From positions 1 through 7,288 of the forward strand of contig CAIYXE010000471.1 in the NCBI GenBank assembly GCA_903930095.1: a stretch of 7,288 bases of DNA, in the 5' to 3' direction. Source of the stretch: an uncultured Hyphomicrobiales bacterium (GTDB lineage: Bacteria; Pseudomonadota; Alphaproteobacteria; Rhizobiales; Aestuariivirgaceae). The notes under the pieces were generated by a model, which was given only the letters and a program-made list of their open reading frames with translations, was not told where the DNA came from and ran no database searches. The translations under genes and the position numbers were made by a program. This document shows positions 1-5,926 of the stretch, one piece after another. The first letter of the stretch is position 1. Each line of letters begins with the position of its first letter.

Positions 1-480
1 ATCTTCCAGGACAACAACGTCTTCGCCCACCTGGACCTCAGGCAGAACGTGGGCCTCGGCATCTCCCCCTCCCTGTCGCTCGATGCGGCCCAGGCGCAGC
101 GCGTTGATGCAGCCCTCGCCGAGGTGGGCCTCTTGGCGCTTGCCCACCGAAAGCCTGGCGACGTGTCGGGCGGCGAGCGCCAGCGCGTCGCCATCGCCCG
201 CGCCCTGGTGCGTGACAGGCCCGTGCTGCTGCTGGACGAGCCCTTCGCCGCCCTGGGCCCGGCGCTCCGGCGTGACATGCTGGACCTCGTCAAGGCCATG
301 CAGCAGGCCCGCCACATGACCGTCATCATGGTCACCCACCAGCCGGAGGATGCCCACCACGCCGCGACCCACACCGCCTATCTCGAGAACGGCCGCATCC
401 TGGCGCTCCGCCCCACGGCGGACCTCTTCGCCGCAACGGATCTGCCGGGCCTCGATGCCTATCTGGGCGACAGCCGCTAA
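1..480 (+). CDS. thiQ: Thiamine ABC transporter ATP-binding protein ThiQ (5'-truncated by window edge)
   Basis: This is the C-terminal 159 residues of an ABC ATPase, read in frame from base 1 to a TAA at 478-480. ThiQ powers import of thiamine and its phosphates with the permease ThiP and the periplasmic binding protein ThiB. Visible in order are the Q-loop with ThiQ-like flanks (FQDNNVFAHL, bases 4-33), the signature VSGGERQR (163-186), Walker B VLLLDEP (223-243) and the switch histidine in VTHQPEDA (codon 337-339). The Walker A region lies upstream of the window. The segment FQ(D/E)NN(V/L)FxHLxxxQNVGLG and the short C-terminus match ThiQ rather than the general ABC family; this is a judgement from family knowledge. 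An oddity is that the D-loop reads AALGPALR, with Gly (codon 256-258) where most ABC ATPases have Asp. ThiB and ThiP genes would be expected just upstream. Other importer ATPases remain possible but fit less well. Confidence 0.92.
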   Translation: MFQDNNVFAHLDLRQNVGLGISPSLSLDAAQAQRVDAALAEVGLLALAHRKPGDVSGGERQRVAIARALVRDRPVLLLDEPFAALGPALRRDMLDLVKAMQQARHMTVIMVTHQPEDAHHAATHTAYLENGRILALRPTADLFAATDLPGLDAYLGDSR

Positions 481-484
481 TCAT

Positions 485-509
485 CCCCCTCCCCCTCCGG
501 GGGAGAGGG
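485..509. repeat. GC-rich palindromic intergenic repeat, copy 1 (possible thiQ terminator)
   Basis: Stem CTCCCCC (489-495) and GGGGGAG (499-505) enclose a TCC loop and are followed by AGGG. This is 7 perfect GC-rich pairs starting 8 bases after the thiQ stop. It matches the hairpin at 7201-7220 at 18 of 20 positions. Downstream is GAATTGTTT, only loosely T-rich, so it may stop transcription but is not a textbook intrinsic terminator. The same sequence family recurs in two other gaps of this window. Confidence 0.7.
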
Positions 510-555
510 AGAATTGTTTCCAGCGGGCCTCCCGATGCGCTAGACCCCAGCCCTC

Positions 556-2361
556 ATGAGCAGGATTCTCCTTCATCTCCGCAACATCGGCCTCACCTTC
601 GGCGGCCGTCCTATCCTTGAAAGCGCTGAACTCGCGGTGGCCGAGGGTGAGCGCGTGGCGCTTGTCGGGCGCAACGGCTCGGGCAAGTCGACGCTCCTCA
701 AGATCGCCGCCGGCATGATCGAGCCAGACCATGGCGAACGCTGGCTGCAGCCCGGCACCACCATCCGCTATCTCCCGCAGGAGCCTGACCTCACAGCCCA
801 CGCCACCGTGCGCGACTATGTGGAGAGCGGTTTGGGCCCGGCGGATGATCCGCACCGCTGCACCTATCTGCTGCGCGAGCTTGGCCTCACCGGCGATGAG
901 GAGCCCAAGCGCCTCTCGGGCGGCGAGATCCGCCGCGCGGCCATCGCCCGCACCCTTGCACCCGAGCCTGACATCCTGCTCCTCGATGAGCCCACCAACC
1001 ACCTCGATCTGCCCGCCATCGAATGGCTGGAAGCTGAACTCAAGTCCTTGCGCTCCGCCTTCGTGCTCATCAGCCATGACCGGCGCTTCCTCGACTCCCT
1101 CACCAACCGCACCGTCTGGCTCGATCGCGGCGCCTCCCGCCGGCTGGAGCGCGGCTTCGCCCATTTCGAAACCTGGCGTGACGAGGTGCTGGCCAAGGAA
1201 GAAGCCGAACAGGTGCTGCTCGCCAAGCGCATCGAGCAGGAAGAGCACTGGATGCGCTACGGCGTCACCGCCAGGCGCAAGCGCAACATGCGCCGTGTTG
1301 ATCTTCTGGCCTCGCTCCGCAAGGAGCGGAAGGAACATGTGGGAAGCCTGGGCGGCGTGCGCATGGCCTCCTCCTCGGGCGATCTCTCGGGCAAGCTCGT
1401 GGCGGAGGCCAAGGGCATCTCCAAGAGCTTCGGCGGAAGGCCCATCGTGGCCAATCTCGATCTCCTCATCATGCGGGGTGACAGGCTCGGCATCGTCGGC
1501 CCCAATGGCGCAGGCAAGACAACCCTCATCAAGCTCCTGACCGGCGCCCTGGAACCTGACTCTGGCGCGATCCGCCTCGGCACCAATCTCCAGACGGTGA
1601 CACTGGACCAGAGCCGCCAGAGCCTCGATCCCAACGCCACGCTGTCGGATGTCATCACCGATGGCCGCGGCTCCTCCGTCACCGTCAATGGCGAGACGAA
1701 GCACGTCATCAGCTACATGAAGGACTTCCTTTTTCCGCCGGAAAAGGCGAGGACACCGGTCAGCGTGCTCTCCGGCGGCGAGCGCGGGCGGCTGATCCTG
1801 GCGCGTGAACTGGCCAAGCCCTCGAACCTTCTGGTCCTCGACGAGCCAACCAACGACCTCGACCTCGAAACGCTGGATATGCTGCAGGAGATGCTGGCAG
1901 ACTATCAGGGCACCATCCTGCTCGTCAGCCATGACCGTGACTTCCTTGATCGCTGCGCCACCTCCGTGCTGATGGCGGAGGGTGACGGCAAATGGACGGA
2001 ATATGCGGGTGGCTATTCCGACATGGTCACCCAGCGCGGCCTGGGTGTTGAAGCGCGCAAGCTGAAGGCGGAGGCGGCAAAGGCGCCGTCTCCGCAAGCC
2101 GCCGCAGCACCGCCCCAGGCCCAGCGCAAGCTCTCCTTCAAGGAAAAGCACGCCCTCGAAACGCTCCCCGCCACCATGAAGAAGCTCGAGAGCGAGATCG
2201 CAACACTCGAGGCAAAACTTGCTGATGCCGCCTTGTTCACGCGTGATCCCAAGGCCTTCGAGCAAGCCGTGTCACGGCTCAGCAGCGTGCGCGATGAACT
2301 CGCCGCCGCCGAGGAGCAATGGCTCGAACTCGAAATGAAGCGCGAGTCGCTGGAAGGGTAA
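556..2361 (+). CDS. uup: ABC-F family ATPase, Uup type
   Basis: This 601-residue cytosolic protein has two ABC domains in one chain and no membrane segments, so it is an ABC-F protein acting on ribosomes or DNA rather than a transporter. ABC1 has Walker A GRNGSGKST (residues 38-46), signature LSGGE (120-124), Walker B ILLLDEP (140-146) and H-loop His174. The charged linker (about 210-262, with RYGVTARRKRNMRR) corresponds to the P-site tRNA-interacting region. ABC2 has GPNGAGKTT (315-323), LSGGE (405-409), LLVLDEP (425-431) and His459. The ABC2 stretch ending in NLLVLDEPTNDLD and the C-terminal coiled coil (about 525-601, after an Ala/Pro/Gln-rich hinge) match E. coli Uup closely. Uup is linked in E. 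coli to suppression of precise transposon excision and to ribosome-associated functions. The start is fixed by an in-frame TAG at 541-543, leaving ATG 556 as the first start codon; no clear Shine-Dalgarno precedes it. It lies 75 bases after thiQ but is probably functionally unrelated. All catalytic motifs are intact in both halves. Confidence 0.95.
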   Translation: MSRILLHLRNIGLTFGGRPILESAELAVAEGERVALVGRNGSGKSTLLKIAAGMIEPDHGERWLQPGTTIRYLPQEPDLTAHATVRDYVESGLGPADDPHRCTYLLRELGLTGDEEPKRLSGGEIRRAAIARTLAPEPDILLLDEPTNHLDLPAIEWLEAELKSLRSAFVLISHDRRFLDSLTNRTVWLDRGASRRLERGFAHFETWRDEVLAKEEAEQVLLAKRIEQEEHWMRYGVTARRKRNMRRVDLLASLRKERKEHVGSLGGVRMASSSGDLSGKLVAEAKGISKSFGGRPIVANLDLLIMRGDRLGIVGPNGAGKTTLIKLLTGALEPDSGAIRLGTNLQTVTLDQSRQSLDPNATLSDVITDGRGSSVTVNGETKHVISYMKDFLFPPEKARTPVSVLSGGERGRLILARELAKPSNLLVLDEPTNDLDLETLDMLQEMLADYQGTILLVSHDRDFLDRCATSVLMAEGDGKWTEYAGGYSDMVTQRGLGVEARKLKAEAAKAPSPQAAAAPPQAQRKLSFKEKHALETLPATMKKLESEIATLEAKLADAALFTRDPKAFEQAVSRLSSVRDELAAAEEQWLELEMKRESLEG

Positions 2362-2385
2362 ATGCCCTTCGCACCATGCCAGGCA

Positions 2386-2409
2386 CTCCTCTCCCCAACG
2401 GAGGAGAGG
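2386..2409. terminator. Hairpin between convergent uup and DUF2207 genes (repeat copy 2)
   Basis: The 84-base gap between the uup stop (2361) and the stop of the opposite-strand DUF2207 gene (2446) contains a GC/AG-rich dyad with two slipped registers. One is CTCCTC (2386-2391) with GAGGAG (2401-2406); the other is CCTCTCC (2388-2394) with GGAGAGG (2403-2409). Its 3' half GGAGAGG resembles copy 1 and the 7201-7220 hairpin, so it may be a diverged member of that family. Position between two converging genes suggests a bidirectional terminator. No long T run follows on either strand, so this is inference. Confidence 0.5.
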
Positions 2410-2445
2410 ATCGATTTCTCCGGATTGCGGTTCCCCTGGCCGCCT

Positions 2446-4344
2446 CTACCAGCCGCCGCCGCCCCCGCCGCCACCGCCGCCGCCGGAAAATCCACCCCCG
2501 CCCGAGCCGGAGCTGCGGCCAGGTGCTGTCGATGACGCTGCCGCACTGGACGCAAGCCCGCGGCCCAGGCTGTCGGTAAAGCCACCGCCCCAGTGGCTGC
2601 CGGAATACCAGAGGGGTGCCGCAGCCCCTGCTGCCGCCGCGGCTGCCAGCACGGCGGCGAACTTGGCGTTCCATTCATTCTCGCAGTCGAGTGCCAGCGC
2701 ATAGGGAAGGTAGCGTTCGAACAGTTCCGGCGTCTTCTCCGGCGGGTGCAGCACCTTGAGGCGCTCTTCCTCGGCGGTGGAAAGGAAGAGGCGGAAACCC
2801 TCGATCTGGTCGATGAGTCTCTGCCCCATCTCGGTCGGCGCGCGCAGCAGCTGGTAAAAGATCACGTTGATCAGTCCAAGCAGCGCGGCGGTGCCGAGCA
2901 GTACCCAGAGGGAAGGGGAAAGTCCTCCCTGGAACAGGAACATTGCCGGGATGGCGAGCCCCGCACCGACGAAGGGAATGAGGAACACCAGCCCGAACAG
3001 TGAGGAGATCTTCCGCCACAGCCCCCGCGCCACGATGACGCCCTTGAGCGAGGCCCATCCCATGGTCAGGATCACGCCCCACCACACGCCGGTCCAGCCG
3101 ATGGCGAAGAGACCGGTCAAGCCGTCCTCCGGCGGCAGCAGCAGTGCGCCGATCAGCAGGCAGACGACCGAGAGGGCCAGGCCCGCCGCGAACCAGCCCA
3201 GATTGCGCAGGAAGACCTTGCCCTCATATTCCTGCTTCAGGGCGCTTTCCAGCGCGCGCCTGGCAGCGCCAACCTGCGCATGGTTCGCCTGCTTCAGCGC
3301 CGTGCTACCTGATGGCAGGGCTGCGAAGAGCGCGCGCTCCGAGATGGTCAGCGCCTTGCCGTTGGCGGGCCCGGCCAGCTTGGTGATGGTGAAGCTCCCT
3401 TCGTCGTCGGCGATGGTGAGGTGGCCCTTCACCGCCAGTCCGACGAGTGCCGCCGCGAAAGCCTTGTCGTCGGCGCCATAGCGCGTGACATAGCGCACGC
3501 AGGCCGGGCCCAGCCCGTCCGGCGGCGTGAACAGCGGTATGATGGTGCCCCCGGCAGGATCACGCCCCACCTTGTTCCATGCGTAGAGGAAGTATCCGCA
3601 CGAGACGAGAAGCCCCAGCGCCAGCACGAAGAACCCGGCATTGTCCGAAATCCACCAGCCCCATTTCTGGCTGTCCGTTGGCGGCGCAACGATGCCCTTC
3701 TGCCAGCCCACCGCCACACTGAAGCCTTCGTTGGACAAAAGTCCCCGCGTCGTTTCCGCGTGGAAGACCTCGCCTGCCGCGGTCATGACACGGGAGTCAT
3801 TCTCCGTGCTGCCCTGCGGGCCCGTATACTCCGCGTGCTGACGAATATTCGCGCCGGGCGGCAGCCTGATCGTCACGTCCGCGCGGTCGATGGGAAAGTC
3901 CCAGCCATTGCCGGTGACGTTCCAGAAGAGCTCGTCATATGTCTCGAAGAAGCCGATCTGCCGCGTGGTGCGATAGCTGATCTCATAGCGGTGCGGCCCG
4001 TCCTCGAGGAACACGTCCTTGTCGCCGATCTTGATCCGCGTTCCATTGCTCAAGCCTTCGAGCACATAGGGCTCCGGGCGGCCGTCCCGCTTCACCGCGA
4101 GGACATCGAAGCCCACGATCACCCGCTGTCCCTGCCGGTCGCCATAGGTCGTGGGGAAATCGCGGTAGATGCCGTGGCGGATCTGGTTTCCCCCGGCGTT
4201 GATGACGATCGTCTCCGTCACGTCCACCGAGCCGTCGTGATTGACGGTAACATCGCTGTTGAACTGCGAGATGCGCTCCTCCGCCTGCGCGGGCAGGCTC
4301 AGCGCCAGCAGCAGTCCGATGGCGAGGGCGAGAAGCTTACGCAT
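2446..4344 (-). CDS. DUF2207 (YciQ-like) membrane protein with glycine-rich C-terminus
   Basis: This 632-residue protein is predicted to sit in the inner membrane; its biochemical function is unknown. A signal peptide (MRKLLALAIGLLLALSLPAQA, likely cut after Ala21) leads into the DUF2207 ectodomain. There the family-type segments are DGSVDVTET (37-45), GIYRDFP (58-64) and DELFWNVTGNGW (137-148). One membrane helix follows at about 237-256, then a soluble stretch (about 260-380) and four more hydrophobic segments (about 383-404, 411-433, 447-471, 478-500). After these come IEGFRLFLSTAEEERL (514-529) and FERYLPYALALDCENEW (542-558), both typical of this family. The tail is Gly/Ser-rich and ends in eleven glycines plus a terminal Trp632. 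Stop is TAG at 2448-2446. The ATG lies one base after the lemA stop (TGA-G-ATG), so the two genes should be translationally coupled; this pairing recurs in bacteria. Family assignment is firm; a role in envelope or membrane maintenance is speculation. Confidence 0.93.
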   Translation of the reverse strand: MRKLLALAIGLLLALSLPAQAEERISQFNSDVTVNHDGSVDVTETIVINAGGNQIRHGIYRDFPTTYGDRQGQRVIVGFDVLAVKRDGRPEPYVLEGLSNGTRIKIGDKDVFLEDGPHRYEISYRTTRQIGFFETYDELFWNVTGNGWDFPIDRADVTIRLPPGANIRQHAEYTGPQGSTENDSRVMTAAGEVFHAETTRGLLSNEGFSVAVGWQKGIVAPPTDSQKWGWWISDNAGFFVLALGLLVSCGYFLYAWNKVGRDPAGGTIIPLFTPPDGLGPACVRYVTRYGADDKAFAAALVGLAVKGHLTIADDEGSFTITKLAGPANGKALTISERALFAALPSGSTALKQANHAQVGAARRALESALKQEYEGKVFLRNLGWFAAGLALSVVCLLIGALLLPPEDGLTGLFAIGWTGVWWGVILTMGWASLKGVIVARGLWRKISSLFGLVFLIPFVGAGLAIPAMFLFQGGLSPSLWVLLGTAALLGLINVIFYQLLRAPTEMGQRLIDQIEGFRLFLSTAEEERLKVLHPPEKTPELFERYLPYALALDCENEWNAKFAAVLAAAAAAGAAAPLWYSGSHWGGGFTDSLGRGLASSAAASSTAPGRSSGSGGGGFSGGGGGGGGGGGW

Positions 4345-4345
4345 C

Positions 4346-4906
4346 TCAGCGCGTCTTGAAATCCACCTTCGGCACCTCGCGCGCCGCGGCGTCGCCGATT
4401 TCGAAGAACTCCGCCTTCTGGAAGTTGAACTGGCCCGCCACGATGTTCGACGGGAAGCTCTCGATCATGGTGTTGAGGTTGCGCACCGCGCCATTGTAAT
4501 AGCGCCTGGACAGCTGGATCTCGTCCTCGATGTGAGAGAGCTTGTCCTGCAGGTCGCGGAAATTGGCGTCCGCCTTGAGCTCCGGATAGGCCTCGGCGAC
4601 GGCGAACAGCCGGCCCAGGGCCTGGCTCATCGCCTGGCCCACGGCGGACTGCTCGGCCACGGTGCCGCCCGCGATCGATTTCGCCCGCAGCTCCGCGATG
4701 TCGTGGAACAGCTTGTCCTCATGCGCGGCATAGCCCTTCACCGTCTCGATCAGGTTGGGGATCAGGTCCGCCCTGCGCCGGAGCTGCACGTCGATGCCGC
4801 TCCAGCCTTCCTCCACAAGGTTCTTGTTCTTGACCAGCCCATTGTAGGCCCAGACCAGATAACCGCCGATGAGGATGGCGAGGCCCAGAAGACTATAGCC
4901 GAACAT
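4346..4906 (-). CDS. lemA: LemA family membrane-anchored protein
   Basis: This 186-residue protein is of the usual length for LemA. It has a single N-terminal membrane helix (about residues 4-21) followed by an alpha-helical domain outside or along the membrane. Family hallmarks are clear: GWSGIDVQLRRRADLIPNLI (34-53), ETVKGYAAHE (54-63), YPELKADANFRDLQDKL (106-122), RRYYNGAVRNLN (133-144) and FPSNIVAG (150-157). The start at 4906 is supported by an AAAGGAG Shine-Dalgarno at 4922-4916, nine bases upstream of the ATG. The gene ends in TGA (4348-4346), one base before the DUF2207 start, so they form an operon. LemA has no established biochemical activity. The recurrent lemA-DUF2207 pairing suggests that the two proteins work together at the membrane, which is inference. 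The LysR gene upstream is on the same strand but is separated by a hairpin, so it is probably not part of this operon. Confidence 0.95.
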   Translation of the reverse strand: MFGYSLLGLAILIGGYLVWAYNGLVKNKNLVEEGWSGIDVQLRRRADLIPNLIETVKGYAAHEDKLFHDIAELRAKSIAGGTVAEQSAVGQAMSQALGRLFAVAEAYPELKADANFRDLQDKLSHIEDEIQLSRRYYNGAVRNLNTMIESFPSNIVAGQFNFQKAEFFEIGDAAAREVPKVDFKTR

Positions 4907-4915
4907 GTCCGAGTG

Positions 4916-4922
4916 CTCCTTT
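4916..4922 (-). promoter_or_regulatory. Shine-Dalgarno of lemA
   Basis: Minus-strand AAAGGAG lies nine bases before the ATG at 4906-4904. It is the best ribosome binding site in the window and fixes the lemA start. Confidence 0.75.
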
Positions 4923-4936
4923 GCCAGCTGGCGGAG

Positions 4937-4965
4937 ACTATGGGGCCTGGCGCGGGGTGAGGCAA
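4937..4965 (-). promoter_or_regulatory. Candidate lemA-DUF2207 promoter
   Basis: On the minus strand, TTGCCT (4965-4960) and CATAGT (4942-4937) are 17 bases apart. Each matches four of six positions of the sigma-70 boxes, and the preceding C gives CTTGCC, close to the alphaproteobacterial CTTGAC preference. Initiation would fall near 4930, giving a short leader that includes the Shine-Dalgarno. The -35 overlaps the downstream arm of the lysR hairpin. This is assigned by eye only. Confidence 0.3.
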
Positions 4966-4980
4966 GTTCCCGCTTGCCTC
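4959..4980 (-). terminator. Hairpin immediately after the LysR gene
   Basis: A perfect 8-bp stem GAGGCAAG/CTTGCCTC (4959-4966 with 4973-4980) and a 6-base loop begin one base past the lysR stop codon on the minus strand. The placement fits transcription termination or 3'-end protection for lysR and separates it from lemA. No T tract follows on the minus strand (ACCCCGCGCC), so it is not a canonical intrinsic terminator. It is not related to the CCCCC/GGGGG repeat family. Confidence 0.5.
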
Positions 4981-4981
4981 G

Positions 4982-5833
4982 TCACTCGCTCCCGAAGAAG
5001 GAGCGGATCACATGCAGCGCGCTGCGTGATCTGAGGCAGATCATCCATTCCTCCATTTCGGTCTCCCAATCCGGAATGTGCAGAACGGCGAGCCTGCCAT
5101 CGGGCACGAGTTCACCCTCTGACATGATGGCGAGCCCCAGCCCCTGTGCCGCCGCCTCGCGCGCCGCCTCACGGCTCTCGATCTCGATCGTGGCTGAGAG
5201 CGTGATTCCGCGCCTTGCCGCCTCTGCCAGCAGCAGTTTGCGCGTCATCGACCCTTCCTCGCGCAGGATCAGCGGCAGCCGCACGAGTTCGGTGAAGGCC
5301 ACCTCCGTCAGCCTGGACAGGCGCGAGGAGCGCTGCACCACCGCCACCAGCCTGTCGCTCCGCAGCCGCCGCGACAGGAAGGAGGGTTCCGGCGGCCGCT
5401 CGGCCGTCACCGCGATGTCGATCGAGAAATCCTCGAGCCGCTTCAGCAGCTGTGCGGAATTCCCCGTCACCAGCCGCACCGCCAGCTTCGGGTGCTTCAG
5501 CCTGAAGCGGGCGAGTTCCGGCAGGATGTGCGAGGCCGCATCCGCCCCGATGGTGAGCTGGCCCTCCTCCAGCGTGCGCCCGCGGGAGAGAAGCTCCATC
5601 GCCTCCGTCTCCGCCTCGAACTGGCGCTCGGCGATGGCGAACAGCTTGCGGCCCATGCCGGTGAGCGCGGCCCCTGCCGGCGCGCGTGTGAACAGCTGCA
5701 CGCCGTAGGTCTCCTCCAGCTTCCGCACATGGTCGGAAACGGCGGGCTGGGTAAGGCCCAGCGCCTCCGCCGCGCGCGAGAAGCCGCCGTGGACTGCCAC
5801 CGCATGAAAAGCCTTGAGCTGGGCGTGTCGCAT
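4982..5833 (-). CDS. LysR-type transcriptional regulator, candidate regulator of phnW
   Basis: This 283-residue cytosolic DNA-binding regulator is of ordinary LysR length (about 280-310). The N-terminal winged helix-turn-helix is clear: LKAFHAVAVHGGFSRAAEAL (6-25), GLTQPAVSDHVRKLE (26-40) and GVQLFTR (44-50). A linker helix (about 58-88) leads to the two-lobed effector-binding domain (about 91-283, beginning GQLTIGADAASHILPELARF). ATG 5833 is the natural start because MRHAQLKAFHAV aligns with the usual LysR N-terminus; upstream Shine-Dalgarno pairing is weak. The gene is divergent from phnW across 93 bases containing a LysR-type T-N11-A dyad, which is the classic arrangement for a LysR protein that represses itself and activates the neighbour in response to that pathway's substrate. 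The effector is inferred to be 2-aminoethylphosphonate or a derivative; nothing in the protein sequence proves this. The family assignment is secure. Confidence 0.95.
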   Translation of the reverse strand: MRHAQLKAFHAVAVHGGFSRAAEALGLTQPAVSDHVRKLEETYGVQLFTRAPAGAALTGMGRKLFAIAERQFEAETEAMELLSRGRTLEEGQLTIGADAASHILPELARFRLKHPKLAVRLVTGNSAQLLKRLEDFSIDIAVTAERPPEPSFLSRRLRSDRLVAVVQRSSRLSRLTEVAFTELVRLPLILREEGSMTRKLLLAEAARRGITLSATIEIESREAAREAAAQGLGLAIMSEGELVPDGRLAVLHIPDWETEMEEWMICLRSRSALHVIRSFFGSE

Positions 5834-5843
5834 ATCTGTCTAA

Positions 5844-5860
5844 CTTATGTACTGCATAAG
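5844..5860. promoter_or_regulatory. LysR-type operator, T-N11-A dyad
   Basis: The dyad is CTTATG (5844-5849), TACTG, then CATAAG (5855-5860), perfect over six bases per arm. It contains T5846-N11-A5858, the LysR-box form. A weaker overlapping dyad, TATGT (5846-5850) with ACATA (5862-5866), offers a second half-site. Its centre is about 54 bases upstream of the inferred phnW start point and covers the inferred lysR start point, so a bound regulator could activate phnW and repress itself. The binding itself is inference. Confidence 0.65.
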
Positions 5861-5888
5861 AACATACGATTTGACTGATGGGGGTCAA
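5861..5888 (-). promoter_or_regulatory. Candidate lysR promoter
   Basis: On the minus strand, TTGACC (5888-5883) and TATGTT (5866-5861) are separated by 16 bases, matching five and four of six consensus positions. Initiation would be near 5854, inside the T-N11-A dyad, leaving a leader of about 20 bases before ATG 5833. It overlaps the phnW promoter on the other strand. Confidence 0.45.
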
Positions 5889-5899
5889 GCCGCCATTTT
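5871..5899 (+). promoter_or_regulatory. Candidate phnW promoter
   Basis: TTGACT (5871-5876; five of six matches) and CATTTT (5894-5899; a weak -10 box) are 17 bases apart. Initiation would fall near 5906, just before the Shine-Dalgarno at 5914. A weak -10 is what one expects of an activator-dependent promoter. The -35 is one arm of the dyad TTGAC (5871-5875)-N8-GTCAA (5884-5888), whose other arm is the lysR -35. Confidence 0.45.
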
Positions 5900-5913
5900 C
5901 GAGTCCGCTTCGC

Positions 5914-5918
5914 AAGGA
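5914..5918 (+). promoter_or_regulatory. Shine-Dalgarno of phnW
   Basis: AAGGA lies eight bases before ATG 5927. This favours 5927 over the in-frame ATG at 5936, from which it is 17 bases away. Confidence 0.7.
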
Positions 5919-5926
5919 TGTAATCC

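Noticed and set aside
514..546. TTGTTT as a -35 box of a uup promoter
   Set aside because: No acceptable -10 box lies 16-18 bases downstream (the sequence there is GCGCTA), so I did not annotate it.
481..2265. A 594-codon open frame on the minus strand opposite uup
   Set aside because: It lies almost wholly antisense to a perfectly conserved Uup protein. Long antisense frames are expected in GC-rich genes, and its translation shows no recognisable domain, only composition-driven His/Gly/Ala/Leu-rich text.
2449..2484. The GCC-rich tract as a tandem repeat or CRISPR-like array
   Set aside because: It is the codon run for the glycine tail of the DUF2207 protein, in frame to the stop; there are no spacers.
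2610..2632. GlyGly-CTERM/rhombosortase type sorting signal suggested by the glycine tail of the DUF2207 protein
   Set aside because: That signal needs a membrane helix and basic cluster after the glycines; here the protein ends right after Gly11-Trp, in DNA at 2446-2484.
2013..2702. A 229-codon minus-strand frame spanning the uup/DUF2207 junction
   Set aside because: It overlaps both real genes out of frame, crosses the hairpin gap and has no domain or start context.
3421..4359. A 312-codon plus-strand frame opposite the DUF2207 gene
   Set aside because: The minus-strand protein has a signal peptide, membrane helices and family motifs through the same bases; the plus-strand translation is Arg/Ala/His-rich without any domain.
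4241..4960. A 239-codon plus-strand frame opposite lemA
   Set aside because: It is antisense to the clear LemA family protein and has no recognisable domain.
4905..5708. A 267-codon plus-strand frame opposite the LysR gene
   Set aside because: The translation is Ser/Arg-rich low-complexity text, a shadow of the GC-rich LysR gene.
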